From Microcaldota archaeon (GTDB lineage Archaea; Micrarchaeota; Micrarchaeia; Micrarchaeales; Micrarchaeaceae), in assembly GCA_021801355.1 (NCBI GenBank), contig JAJYYB010000002.1:1-63801 (forward strand): a stretch of DNA of 63,801 nt. Reading direction: 5' to 3'. Position 1 is the stretch's first letter. Every line of letters starts with the position of its first letter. This document shows, piece by piece, positions 17,008 through 25,204 of the stretch. Under the pieces are notes generated by a model. The model saw only the letters and a list, made by a program, of their open reading frames with translations. It did no database searches and was not told the DNA's origin. The position numbers and the translations under genes are program-made.

Positions 17008-17323
17008 CTGATCATCATATGTTTATTTGACATATAATCCTTTTTCTGGTTCATCCAAGAAATATGACTATGTTATCATATGCCATGTAATTATGGTACG
17101 CAGATGCATTATAGTGATGGTTACCACAATGGACTGTCTGCGAGGCCATGACAGCAAATAGGTTGGCCGCGTAACGGTGGATTATGGTCGCACCCTCGCG
17201 AGTTTGGCAGACAATGCGCGTGTTGTCACAATACTAGTTTCTATGGCATACTCCTGTGGCACAACGTCCTCGGGCTAACGTAATTCCTAAAGTGTCCAAA
17301 ATTTTCCTAATGGATAAATTTTC
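17008..17323. other. intergenic stretch without recognised features
   Basis: This 316-base gap lies upstream of the minus-strand MFS gene and downstream of the minus-strand secreted protein. The part near 17025-17075 is AT-rich and likely holds the MFS promoter. I found no RNA gene, repeat or conserved frame in the rest. Confidence 0.4.
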
Positions 17324-17890
17324 TCACTTTGTTGCTACCTTAAAGCCGCCCAGATTGTTGCCATTAGTCTGTCCGGCTGCGGAGTCCCCAACGAACAGGT
17401 ACAGTGGCATACCATTGTAAGTCAACTGCTTGGATTCTCCGTTCATTATTGTCTTGAAGCTGGAAGCATTTAACCCAGGAGGCAAGACAAGAGTTGCTGT
17501 GTAGAACGGAGGCCATGAACTGGCACAGCTGCCGGTGCAGGCGCTCGTCCCGCTGTTTGGAGTATCACCGCTGTACGTGTATAGTGTGAATCCGCTTGCG
17601 TTTGCAAGGTACGTTCCCAAACTCGAACTATTTTCAAGCTCAATCGTGTACGCTGCAGCAATGGTAGTTGATGCTGCTGTAGTGGTCGATGCCATTGTAG
17701 TTGAAGGGCCGGTGCTATTTTGTCTGGTAGAAGTTGTGGGCGCGACCGAAGTTGAAGCAACAACTGCATGAACCGATGTACTTGCTACTGTAGTAGTGTA
17801 TCCGCTGTGGCCAGAGGAGAGTAAGTAGTACCCTACACCAACTACAATTATTATTGCTATCGCGGCTATAACTATTCCTACGTTGTTCAT
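17324..17890 (-). CDS. membrane-anchored protein with COG4315-type (YxFxxD) repeat domain
   Basis: This 188-residue protein has an N-terminal membrane anchor (VIAAIAIIIVVGVGYYLL), a Ser/Thr-rich linker (about residues 30-80) suited to glycosylation, and a globular part. The globular part contains FTLYTYSGDTPNSGTSACTG, CASSWPPFY and MPLYLFVGDSAAGQTNG. These are the paired (Y/L)xYxxD-type motifs of the secreted-repeat family (Pfam PF03640), of unknown biochemical function. The two Cys could form a disulphide. I start at ATG 17890, behind the strong site GAGGTG; a GTG six bases earlier is also in frame. It follows a 59-residue two-TM gene and is probably co-transcribed with it. Confidence 0.8.
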   Translation of the reverse strand: MNNVGIVIAAIAIIIVVGVGYYLLSSGHSGYTTTVASTSVHAVVASTSVAPTTSTRQNSTGPSTTMASTTTAASTTIAAAYTIELENSSSLGTYLANASGFTLYTYSGDTPNSGTSACTGSCASSWPPFYTATLVLPPGLNASSFKTIMNGESKQLTYNGMPLYLFVGDSAAGQTNGNNLGGFKVATK

Positions 17891-17899
17891 ATCCACACC

Positions 17900-18079
17900 T
17901 CAGTACTTGCTCATCCAGTCCCAATCAAGGACAAGCCAAATTATCGTTGCAATGAAGATAATCACTCCAAGCACGAGCCATGTCAGGTCATAGTAACTCG
18001 TGTAAGTCCAATAGAGATCCGCTATAATGATTATTACACCCATCAACAGGGCAAGCATAGATTTCGCGCTCTTTGCCAT
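17900..18079 (-). CDS. 59-residue two-TM protein
   Basis: The short frame starts at ATG 18079 (MAKSAKSMLALLMG) and ends at TGA 17900. Two hydrophobic segments are clear: MLALLMGVIIIIADLYW and WLVLGVIIFIATIIWLVL, with a short acidic-aromatic tail. Its stop codon lies next to the ribosome site of the following secreted-protein gene, so the two are probably co-translated. Similar two-TM proteins are common beside archaeal surface proteins, but I recognise no named family. Confidence 0.65.
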   Translation of the reverse strand: MAKSAKSMLALLMGVIIIIADLYWTYTSYYDLTWLVLGVIIFIATIIWLVLDWDWMSKY

Positions 18080-18186
18080 TCAAATCACTAAAAATTATTG
18101 TCAGTTAACAATTAAAATGCAATGGTATCTCATGTAGCACATAATCTTCCAGGCATGTGGCGATCTGTCATTATTTAAGCAAAAGC

Positions 18187-18194
18187 TTTATAAA
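18187..18194 (+). promoter_or_regulatory. TATA box of the ArsR-AHSA1 operon
   Basis: TTTATAAA lies 23-30 bases before ATG 18217, which puts the transcription start at or next to the start codon, so the message is likely leaderless. The following AT-rich TACTTTAAAATA could be an operator for the ArsR protein itself. Confidence 0.65.
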
Positions 18195-18216
18195 GTATTT
18201 ACTTTAAAATATCTCT

Positions 18217-18543
18217 ATGGATTACTTTTATGCCATAGCCGAACCACACAGGCGCAAGATAATAGAACTGCTGGCCGATGAAGGCCAGCTATCTGCTTCG
18301 CAGATATATGCGAAGTTCGATGTCACTGCTCAGGCCGTATCACAACACCTTAAGGTGTTGTTGGATACCAAGTTCGTGAAAATGGAGCGGCACGCACAGC
18401 AGCATATCTACCAGCTTAATCCGGATTCCATATCAGAGATAGCAATGTGGGTCAGTAAGATGGAAGCGCTATGGGATGGCCGATTGGATAAGCTCGACGC
18501 CATATTGAAAAGCGAGATAGCAAAGGATGCCAAAAAAAGGTAA
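18217..18543 (+). CDS. ArsR-family winged-helix repressor
   Basis: This 108-residue regulator has a helix-turn-helix in SASQIYAKFDVTAQAVSQHLKVLLDTKFVKMER (split here by the recognition helix AVSQHLKVL) and an opening AIAEPHRRKIIELLADEG typical of ArsR proteins. There is no metal-binding CxC motif in the recognition region, so it is not a classical metal sensor. It is paired with a downstream AHSA1 gene, a common combination in bacteria and archaea in which the repressor usually controls its own operon. The sequence AAGGTGTT-type half sites were not analysed further. Confidence 0.88.
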   Translation: MDYFYAIAEPHRRKIIELLADEGQLSASQIYAKFDVTAQAVSQHLKVLLDTKFVKMERHAQQHIYQLNPDSISEIAMWVSKMEALWDGRLDKLDAILKSEIAKDAKKR

Positions 18544-18638
18544 TCACATGAAAATTGCCCCTGCTTTCAGTAAATTGAAGAAAGGAACAAAAGTTGCAAA
18601 ATTCTGTTAGTTCCTGGATTACGTTTAAAAGTGGGATA

Positions 18639-19133
18639 ATGGAAGAACCTAAAAAAGAACTGATAATAACGCGCACATTCGATGCGCCTGTAGGCCTTGT
18701 GTGGAAGGCATGGACAGACCAGAGCCTTATCAAGAAATGGTGGGGCCCTAATGGCGTTACAAATCCTACGTGTGTATGGGACGCGAGACCCGGAGGCGAG
18801 ATTTACATAGTTATGCTCGCCGGAAAGGAATTAGGCCCGGTTGAGGGAACTAAGTGGCCTATGAAAGGCACATTTAAGGAGGTAACGCCCAAGAAGATGA
18901 TTGTGTTCGTTGGCGGCGCACTGGACGATGTTGACAGGAGCAGCGATACGTTCATAGAGCAGCTGATTACTGTCGATTTCGAAGATCTCGGGAAAAAGAC
19001 GAAAATGAACTTGCATCTTGTGGTTACGAAGGTTGTGGGTCCAAAGGCTCCTGCGGCGCTTCAGGGCATGTCGTATGGATGGAACCAGCAGACTGACAAG
19101 CTTGCCGCTATGCTCATAGGGATGGCTAAGTAA
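18639..19133 (+). CDS. AHSA1/SRPBCC-domain protein
   Basis: This 164-residue protein of the START-like superfamily begins ELIITRTFDAPVGLVWKAWT and continues KKWWGPNGVTNPTCVWDARPGG. These are the typical motifs of the Aha1 C-terminal-like group (PF08327), which forms a hydrophobic ligand pocket. The C-terminal helix runs through GWNQQTDKLAAML. I start at ATG 18639 (MEEPKKELI); the frame extends back to 18594 without support. It lies about 95 bases after the ArsR gene in the same direction. Ligand and role are unknown. Confidence 0.87.
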   Translation: MEEPKKELIITRTFDAPVGLVWKAWTDQSLIKKWWGPNGVTNPTCVWDARPGGEIYIVMLAGKELGPVEGTKWPMKGTFKEVTPKKMIVFVGGALDDVDRSSDTFIEQLITVDFEDLGKKTKMNLHLVVTKVVGPKAPAALQGMSYGWNQQTDKLAAMLIGMAK

Positions 19134-19380
19134 TTGCCGATAAACTCGTAGGCTTAAGAAAAAGCCACGGCGTATAAATGAAGCGTTAGCTTGCGGTCCA
19201 AACATAATCGAAAGGCGTGAGCCTGTCCTTATCCAGTACGCTTCATATCAGCGTGCGAACGTGCCATAATTTTCTTGGCGCTCTAAAAGTCTAATATAGG
19301 ACATGCTATATATTTTTATATCTGATTTTCATATATATAATCAAAGCGCACTGTTTTGGTGTATGATTTAGGTAGGTATA

Positions 19381-19986
19381 ATGGATGAAAAAATAAAGAT
19401 AAAGATTATAATAGGGAGCATAAGGGACGGCCGGTTCGGTGAAAGGCCTGCGAATTGGATAAACGAAGAGCTCAAAAAATGGGATGGTATAGATGTCGAA
19501 CTTCTGGACCTTAAAGATTATCCTATGCCATTGTTTGATTCTGCGATCCCTCCGTCTGGCCTTAAGATGAAGTACCCGGACGAAAACGTACAGAAATGGT
19601 CAGCAAAGGTAAATGATGGCGACGCTTTCATAATCATCACTCCTGAATACAACTACGGCTACCCGTCTAGCCTTAAGAACGCAATAGACTGGCTGTTCCC
19701 TGAATGGGCGAGGAAAGCTGTGGGTTTCATCAGCTACGGGTCGGTGGGCGGCGGAAGGGCGGCGGAACAGTTGCGCATAGTCGCATTGGGGGTGAAGCTC
19801 GTGCCAATAAATAGGGGCATATACATAAGCTGGGAGTATTTGATGAAGGCGATGAACGACAAAAGCCTTTCAAATGCAGATCTTTTCGCTCCGCTTAGGA
19901 ATAGGGCAGGGTCTGATCAGCTAGCCATATTCATGGACGACTTACTTTGGATGGCTAAGGCGCTTAAAGCTGCGAGGAAAGCATAA
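19381..19986 (+). CDS. NADPH-dependent FMN reductase-like flavoprotein
   Basis: This 201-residue flavodoxin-fold protein binds FMN through IIIGSIRDGRFGERPANW at the N-terminus. It then shows ITPEYNYGYPSSLKNAIDW, the diagnostic motif of the NADPH-dependent FMN reductase/azoreductase family (PF03358), and SYGSVGGGRAAEQLR. It would reduce quinones, azo compounds or free flavin with NAD(P)H. An AT-rich stretch TATATATTTTTATATC about 75 bases upstream may hold its promoter. Monocistronic. Confidence 0.9.
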   Translation: MDEKIKIKIIIGSIRDGRFGERPANWINEELKKWDGIDVELLDLKDYPMPLFDSAIPPSGLKMKYPDENVQKWSAKVNDGDAFIIITPEYNYGYPSSLKNAIDWLFPEWARKAVGFISYGSVGGGRAAEQLRIVALGVKLVPINRGIYISWEYLMKAMNDKSLSNADLFAPLRNRAGSDQLAIFMDDLLWMAKALKAARKA

Positions 19987-20036
19987 TAATTGTTGTTCTG
20001 CATAAGCTTCAAGCTACTTAAATCGGGTGGCTAGCA

Positions 20037-20516
20037 GTGCAAATTAGCAGAACCATAATAATCCCTGTGTTCATCTTGCTTTTCGCAGCTGTAATCCTTA
20101 ATCTGACCTACCGCTCTCAAGCCACTTCACCTAAAGTTTATACGTCGTTTTATCTGAACGGCAAAAGCTACAACATAACTGCCATTGCAGTGACCGAGGC
20201 CCAGCAGATTCATGGTCTGATGAATACCACGATATCAAACAGCACAATAATGCTGTTCGAGTTTCCAGTGCTTGGCATATATCCTTTCTGGATGTACGAC
20301 ACATACTCAAATCTTGATATGCTATGGCTGAATGCTAGCGGAGGCAGCGGAACAGTGGTTTACATAGAATCCAACGCGACCAGCTGCCTGGTCCTGGCGA
20401 AATGCCTTAACCAGACATACACGCCGAACGCCTTGGCAAACTACGTGATAGAGGCTAAAGCCGGTTTTGTGCAGCGCAACGGCATAAGTGTCGGTGACAA
20501 GATAACGCTTAAGTAA
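20037..20516 (+). CDS. DUF192 protein with membrane anchor
   Basis: This 159-residue protein has an N-terminal anchor (IIIPVFILLFAAVILNL) and an extracytoplasmic DUF192 domain (PF02643). The family pattern is visible in order: HGLMNTT, MLFEFPVLGIYPFWMYDT, LDMLWLNA, VVYIES, the Cys pair, and YVIEAKAGFVQRNGISVGD. The biochemical role of DUF192 is not established. The start is GTG 20037. It directly precedes the ammonium-transporter pseudogene. Confidence 0.85.
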   Translation: MQISRTIIIPVFILLFAAVILNLTYRSQATSPKVYTSFYLNGKSYNITAIAVTEAQQIHGLMNTTISNSTIMLFEFPVLGIYPFWMYDTYSNLDMLWLNASGGSGTVVYIESNATSCLVLAKCLNQTYTPNALANYVIEAKAGFVQRNGISVGDKITLK

Positions 20517-20525
20517 GCTTTTTAT

Positions 20526-21372
20526 TTGCTGGCTGATTATCATACAAACGTCGTGCAGATAATAGCCGTAGATCCAATATCTCCGATAAATAATCTGTGG
20601 CTGCTTATCGCAGGTCTTCTTGTTTTTGTTATGACAATAGCAGTCGGTTTCCTTGGGTCGGCGAGCTGGGCGAGACTTTCTCGAGAAGCCTATTCAAGAC
20701 TGTACTGATAACGGGCTCCGTTATCTTCTTCATGGCTCTCGTAGGCTTCAATACTGCTTTCGCCCCAATGATATTCAACCATCTAATAGGATGGTTCAGC
20801 TTCAACCCATGGAGCGCGCTGGCTTTCAATGCGAGTGCAATGACAGTCGTGATTACGACGTTCCTGGCAGCTGCCTCGGCCATGCTCTCAACGCTGTTCT
20901 TCTACTACATAGACTCAAAGAAGAACCCCGATGTGCTCTACGCAGTTAACGGCATACTCATAGGCCTCATAATGATAACGCCGCTTGCAGGGTTCGTCAG
21001 TCCAGCGAGCTCCGTTGTTCTTGGCCTGCTCGGAGGCCCACTCTTCGTTTACGGCAGCAAGCGGTTTGCAACGCACAAGCGGTACTCCGACCTGATAGAT
21101 CTATTCCCTGGCCACCTAGTCAGTGGCATATTCGGGATTCTTATGATATAGCGTTCTCTACTCAAAGCTCTTTCGCTACAGCTTCAGGCAATCCCACTCT
21201 GCCAAACGGCATATTGTTCGGGAGCGGCACGGCAGCAGTGACACAGCTCGGCTTAGAAGTTTTTGGTATAGTTGTAGTGATGGTGGTCGTGTTCCTGCTG
21301 TCATATATAACATGCGCCATACTTGCAGGCTTTATGGGAGGGATAACAAGAAAGAACTACAGCAAGGGCTAG
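20526..21372 (+). pseudogene. ammonium transporter (Amt) pseudogene with two frameshifts and an internal deletion
   Basis: Three frames must be joined to read one Amt-like protein. The first (20526 to about 20660) gives NNLWLLIAGLLVFVMTIAVG, the usual TM1. The second (to the TAG at 21149-21151) gives AFNASAMTVVITTFLAAASA, VNGILIGLIMITPLAGFVSP and FPGHLVSGIFG, conserved parts of TM6-TM9. The third (about 21140-21372) gives GNPTLPNGILFGSG and a last TM. Between the first and second blocks about 100 residues (TM3-TM5) of a normal Amt are missing. The gene is therefore decayed; sequencing error alone would not explain the deletion. Confidence 0.8.
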
Positions 21373-21383
21373 ACGGTCGCGGC

Positions 21384-22907
21384 TTATTGGGCAGCATGAT
21401 TGCTGCTTGTTGCTCCATCTGCCTGATTGGGCCATTGGTGCCTCTGCTCCTTGCCCCTGAGCACCGAGAGCAAAGCTGCTATAACCAGTATCATCGCCGA
21501 GATTATGAATACAGCCTGTATCCCTCCAAGGAATTCAGTTGATATGTTCCCGCTAAGATCGCTTGTGCCTATGAAAACGCTGAATGCGACCTTGCTCGAC
21601 ACTGCAAGCGACGCTACTGTTATGGTTATTATGTAGCTGCCCAGCGTTCCTATGTTAGACATCATTCTGAGTAATCCGGATGCTGAGCCGAAAGCGTTGC
21701 CCTGCACGTTGGCCATCACGGCGCTGCTGTTGGCTGGGAAGAACATTGAGGCACCTATTCCTGAAATCACTGTGGCTAGCACTATAAGGTAATACGATGT
21801 GTTGGCGGTAAGGAAGAACACGTACAGGATAACCGTTGCAAGCATTAGCAATATGCCGACCGTAGCCAGCACCCTTGCGCCAAGCTTATCGGACAGCCTA
21901 CCCATGTAAGGTCCGGTAAAGCCGCTAAGTACATAGCCCGGTATGAGCAACAACGACGCATCAAGAGGTGTCAGGCCCCTGACGCCCTGGAGATACATTA
22001 TGACGATGAAGACCACTGCCAGGTATCCTAAGCCCTGAAAAAGAGCTGCAAGCATCGAAGCCGCAAGTATCCTGTTCTTGAAGACCGCGAAATCTACTGT
22101 GGGGAATTTGACTCTGCGTTCTATAATCACGAAAACCGGCAGCATTATAAAGCCTATTATTATCATTGCTATGTTAAGCGATGTTGCGCCCTGTGACACT
22201 ATCTCTGTACCGCCCAATGTTATGAGCATCAGCATCGCACTGAGTACGGCCATCCCCTTGAGATCCAGCTGCTCGTTCTTGTGCTCATTATCCTTTATGT
22301 ATCTCAGCCCATACCAAAGCGCCACCGCGCCTATCGGCAGATTGATGTAGAAAATATAGGGCCATCCGGCAAACGTGGTCAGGACCCCGCCTAATACTAT
22401 GCCTAGCATCGAGCCTACGTTCCATCCTAGCGCTACATATCCGAAAGCCTTGCCCCTGTGATGCCTCTCAAACGTATCCGCTATTATCGCGCCGCTGTTG
22501 GCCTGGAGCATAGCGCCGCCTATGCCCTGCAGCACCCTGAATGCTATGAGCAGGTATATACCTGCTGAGATGCCCAGAAAGCCCCCTATGAATCCTGAGG
22601 CCCCGCACAGTATAGAGCCTACGGTGAATACCATGAAGCCAAGGTTGAACATCTTGCCCCGACCGAATATGTCGCCGACCCTACCTAGTTGGGTGGTAAG
22701 TATGGCTATTACGAGCAGGTACGCTATTATTACCCATATGCTTGTGGCAAGGTTAGTACCCAAAGCGTTTGTGATCTGCGGTATTGCAAGCAGGACTATA
22801 GTCGTGTCTACCGCTGACATCATAGTGCCCAGCATCAGTACTGCTAGTATGCGCTTCTGGAGCCCGCTCATTTTAGCGGAAGTTTGCATCTGGCTTCCCG
22901 ATTCCAT
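21384..22907 (-). CDS. MFS drug:H+ antiporter, DHA2 (14-TM, EmrB/QacA-like)
   Basis: This 507-residue transporter has about fourteen hydrophobic segments. The first contains AVDTTIVLLAIPQI, matching the LDxTIVNVALP motif of the DHA2 family. The loop motif A GRVGDIFGRGKMFNLG and the antiporter-type motif C region GLGWNVGSMLGIVLGGVL-like (VALGWNVGSMLGIVLGG) are present. It probably exports toxic compounds or lipid-like molecules with proton exchange. It ends 11 bases from the Amt pseudogene, tail to tail. The start is ATG 22907; the stomatin gene upstream on the same strand stops 33 bases before it. Confidence 0.9.
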   Translation of the reverse strand: MESGSQMQTSAKMSGLQKRILAVLMLGTMMSAVDTTIVLLAIPQITNALGTNLATSIWVIIAYLLVIAILTTQLGRVGDIFGRGKMFNLGFMVFTVGSILCGASGFIGGFLGISAGIYLLIAFRVLQGIGGAMLQANSGAIIADTFERHHRGKAFGYVALGWNVGSMLGIVLGGVLTTFAGWPYIFYINLPIGAVALWYGLRYIKDNEHKNEQLDLKGMAVLSAMLMLITLGGTEIVSQGATSLNIAMIIIGFIMLPVFVIIERRVKFPTVDFAVFKNRILAASMLAALFQGLGYLAVVFIVIMYLQGVRGLTPLDASLLLIPGYVLSGFTGPYMGRLSDKLGARVLATVGILLMLATVILYVFFLTANTSYYLIVLATVISGIGASMFFPANSSAVMANVQGNAFGSASGLLRMMSNIGTLGSYIITITVASLAVSSKVAFSVFIGTSDLSGNISTEFLGGIQAVFIISAMILVIAALLSVLRGKEQRHQWPNQADGATSSNHAAQ

Positions 22908-22940
22908 GTCAAATCAACGCGTAAAAAAGTAAAATCAATT

Positions 22941-23942
22941 TCATGACTTGTCCATGTCATTTGGATTGCGTTTATGCTTTGGAGCCGTAGTAAAGCTGGG
23001 TGTGCTTCCGCCACTACCATTATTGATGTACTCATTTATGCCTGTCACGCCGAAAGGTATCGGCATACTGAGTCCCTTGCTCTCTGTTGGTATGAATACC
23101 ATGATATTCTTACCTGCGAGGCTTATCTCATACATCATGTTAAGTGCCCTGAGTTGCATCGCCTTAGGATCAGTCCTGTACTTGTGTGCAGCTTCGAGCA
23201 TTTTATCTGCTGCCAATGATTCGCTCTCAGCAAGTATAACCCTGGCCTGCTTCTCCCTGTCAGATGTGGCTACCCTAGCCATCGCATTCTGCAACTCGTT
23301 TGGTATAGTTACGTCTCTTATCTCAACGGATATAGCCTCTATGCCCCAGTCTGTGACCCGGTCCTCTATGAGCCTCTTTATATCCTCACCTATTATGTCC
23401 CTGCCAGCAAGCATCTCCGCCAGGACGCTCTTACCTATTACATCACGCATAGCAGTTTGGGATGCCAAGAGCACAGAATCGTAGTAAGACTGCACATTAA
23501 GTATCGCACCTTGTGGCTCCTTCACCTGCCAAAACAGTATCGCATCTACGTCCACCGGCACGTTGTCCTTCGTAAGCGTCTTCTCTGCCTTGAAAGGCGT
23601 GCTTATCACCCTGATATCGATGTTTATCGGTGTTGAATCTATCATTGGCACTATAAAGTAAAGCCCAGGACCTATTACCCCTACATACCTGCCGAGCCTA
23701 AGCACCGCCATCCTGTTCCACTGGTTGAGGACCCTTATAGAAAGCGCTCCAACTACTATAACAAAGAATATGAACACAGCCGCAGCGATGTCGAGATTGC
23801 CTGTGAAGTTCCAAGCCAGGAACGTGGGCAGCAGTATTATTACAAAGTCTACTACTATCGCAGCAGCTCCGTAATATGAGGAGCTAGGTTCGGACTGAAT
23901 CTTAAATTGCGTTTTCATAGCCCTAGAATTATCGGCAGCCAT
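22941..23942 (-). CDS. stomatin/SPFH (band 7) membrane protein
   Basis: This 333-residue protein has two adjacent hydrophobic segments (about residues 18-75) followed by the SPFH domain. Family motifs include LRLGRYVGVIGPGLYFIVP, VPVDVDAILFWQV, MRDVIGKSVLAEMLAGRD and WGIEAISVEIRDVTIPNEL. A long charged helix follows (REKQARVILAESESLAADKM). Stomatins form rings that organise membrane domains and often partner with a NfeD protease-like protein; none is seen here. The frame continues upstream to 24092, but that part is MITE sequence. I use ATG 23942, behind GTGAT. Confidence 0.93.
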   Translation of the reverse strand: MAADNSRAMKTQFKIQSEPSSSYYGAAAIVVDFVIILLPTFLAWNFTGNLDIAAAVFIFFVIVVGALSIRVLNQWNRMAVLRLGRYVGVIGPGLYFIVPMIDSTPINIDIRVISTPFKAEKTLTKDNVPVDVDAILFWQVKEPQGAILNVQSYYDSVLLASQTAMRDVIGKSVLAEMLAGRDIIGEDIKRLIEDRVTDWGIEAISVEIRDVTIPNELQNAMARVATSDREKQARVILAESESLAADKMLEAAHKYRTDPKAMQLRALNMMYEISLAGKNIMVFIPTESKGLSMPIPFGVTGINEYINNGSGGSTPSFTTAPKHKRNPNDMDKS

Positions 23943-23997
23943 ATAATCACTTAGGATAACAATCAAATCTATATAAGCCTTTGTCATCGCGAACAAA

Positions 23998-24106
23998 TAG
24001 GAAGTTGACAAATCGTTTTGTATTGAGGAAACATGGTCGCAAGATTTTCCATACCTATGAAATCCCTTAGATAAAATATTCCATAAATTCAAATGTCAAC
24101 TTCCTA
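23998..24106. mobile_element. MITE copy 2 (109 bp)
   Basis: It is almost identical to copy 1 at 14298, with the same perfect ends TAGGAAGTTGACA / TGTCAACTTCCTA. It is flanked by the direct repeat GAACAAA (23991-23997 and 24107-24113). It lies just upstream of the stomatin gene and creates a false N-terminal extension of that frame. Confidence 0.9.
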
Positions 24107-24131
24107 GAACAAAAACATTCTGTTTATGGGC

Positions 24132-24274
24132 AGGAAGTTGACAAATAGACGTAAAGCGGAGAAATAAACGTTAAGCAACGAATTTCTGGAAATGGCTTGT
24201 AGAGGAAAATACACTGTAACTTCATGCAAACGGAGAAGGAAACAGGTCTTTCTAGATCAAATGTCAAGTCCCTA
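24132..24274. mobile_element. second type of non-autonomous element (143 bp), related ends
   Basis: The left end AGGAAGTTGACAAAT (24132-24146) and right end AAATGTCAAGTCCCTA are imperfect inverted repeats. The right end matches the terminus of the IS5-like remnant at 14417. A 10-bp direct repeat GTTTATGGGC flanks the element (24122-24131 and 24275-24284). The interior differs from the 109-bp MITEs and has no coding capacity. It is probably an internally deleted IS of the same family. Confidence 0.85.
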
Positions 24275-24334
24275 GTTTATGGGCCATATATAATGATATA
24301 ATAAGCTTTACATAGATATAATCTTGGTGCTTTA

Positions 24335-24586
24335 ATGGTTGTAGCGAAACAGATAGACTACGTATCTGCCGGGATGGTAGGGGCAATCTTCGGAGTTATA
24401 GGCGGGATAATTGACATATTGCTATCCTTGCTATCATTCAATCCTATCGTGATAATAGTGGCTGCTGTCATTGGTATAATAGGTGGCATTATATCGGGCT
24501 TTATAGGTGGAGTCATATTTGCCCTGATATACAACGTACTATATAACTCTATTTTCTCTAAAGTAGGCGGCTTGAAGGTTCAATAA
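24335..24586 (+). CDS. small glycine-rich membrane protein
   Basis: This 83-residue protein is nearly all membrane: GMVGAIFGVIGGIIDILLSLL, then IVIIVAAVIGIIGGIISG and GGVIFALIYNVLYNSIF. Short loops and many Gly-Gly pairs suggest tight helix packing. No family is recognised with certainty; archaeal small membrane proteins of this type are mostly of unknown role. A TATA-like AAGCTTTACATAG lies 25-35 bases upstream. It is followed after 94 bases by the NMN adenylyltransferase gene. Confidence 0.6.
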   Translation: MVVAKQIDYVSAGMVGAIFGVIGGIIDILLSLLSFNPIVIIVAAVIGIIGGIISGFIGGVIFALIYNVLYNSIFSKVGGLKVQ

Positions 24587-24679
24587 CATGAATAAACAGG
24601 GCAGCCGTGCGCATATACCGCTATTCCAAGCATTTCTCTTATCCTTTTTACTATTTTATCCCAGCTAAAAGGCGTTCTA

Positions 24680-25195
24680 ATGCCAAAAAAATTCAGTGTA
24701 GGGCTATTCATAGGCCGTTTCCAGCCTTTTCACAAGGGCCACATGCATGCGATCATGGAAGCAAGCACACTGTGTGAAAGATTAATCGTCGGAATAGGCA
24801 GTTCTCAGGTTTCAGGCACACCAGACAATCCTCTTACTGCACTGGACAGAATAAAAATAATAAAGGCAGCGCTCCGTGGCTCCGGCATCACAGACAGAGG
24901 TATAAAATTTATATCACTTCCAGATTTCAATGACAACGATGCATGGTTCGCTTATATAATCAAGAAAGCACCAAATGCTGATGTCGTTTTCTCAAGGAAC
25001 CCTATCGTGAAGAGGATTTTCAACAGGCATAAAATGAAGGTCATTGAACCAAAATGGTACCAAAGGGGCAGGCTATCCGCCACAGAGGTGAGACGTACCA
25101 TAAGGAAAGGCGAAAACTGGCAGCATCTCGTTCCAAATGGCGCAGTGCACGAGATAGAGAAGGGCAAAGAAAAGATAATAAAAGCCGGGAAATAG
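24680..25195 (+). CDS. nadM: nicotinamide-nucleotide adenylyltransferase (archaeal type)
   Basis: This 171-residue enzyme makes NAD+ from NMN and ATP, the last step of NAD synthesis and salvage. The nucleotidyltransferase signature GLFIGRFQPFHKGHMHAIM includes the (H/T)xGH motif. SATEVRRTIRKGENW is the second conserved motif (ISxTxxR). Size and motifs fit the archaeal NadM family. It overlaps nothing; TruD ends 10 bases downstream on the other strand. Confidence 0.93.
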   Translation: MPKKFSVGLFIGRFQPFHKGHMHAIMEASTLCERLIVGIGSSQVSGTPDNPLTALDRIKIIKAALRGSGITDRGIKFISLPDFNDNDAWFAYIIKKAPNADVVFSRNPIVKRIFNRHKMKVIEPKWYQRGRLSATEVRRTIRKGENWQHLVPNGAVHEIEKGKEKIIKAGK

Positions 25196-25204
25196 CCTGA
25201 ATAT

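Noticed and set aside
23943-24092. N-terminal extension of the stomatin frame
   Set aside because: Its codons lie mostly in MITE copy 2, which is a mobile insertion; ATG 23942 has a ribosome site and gives a normal stomatin start.
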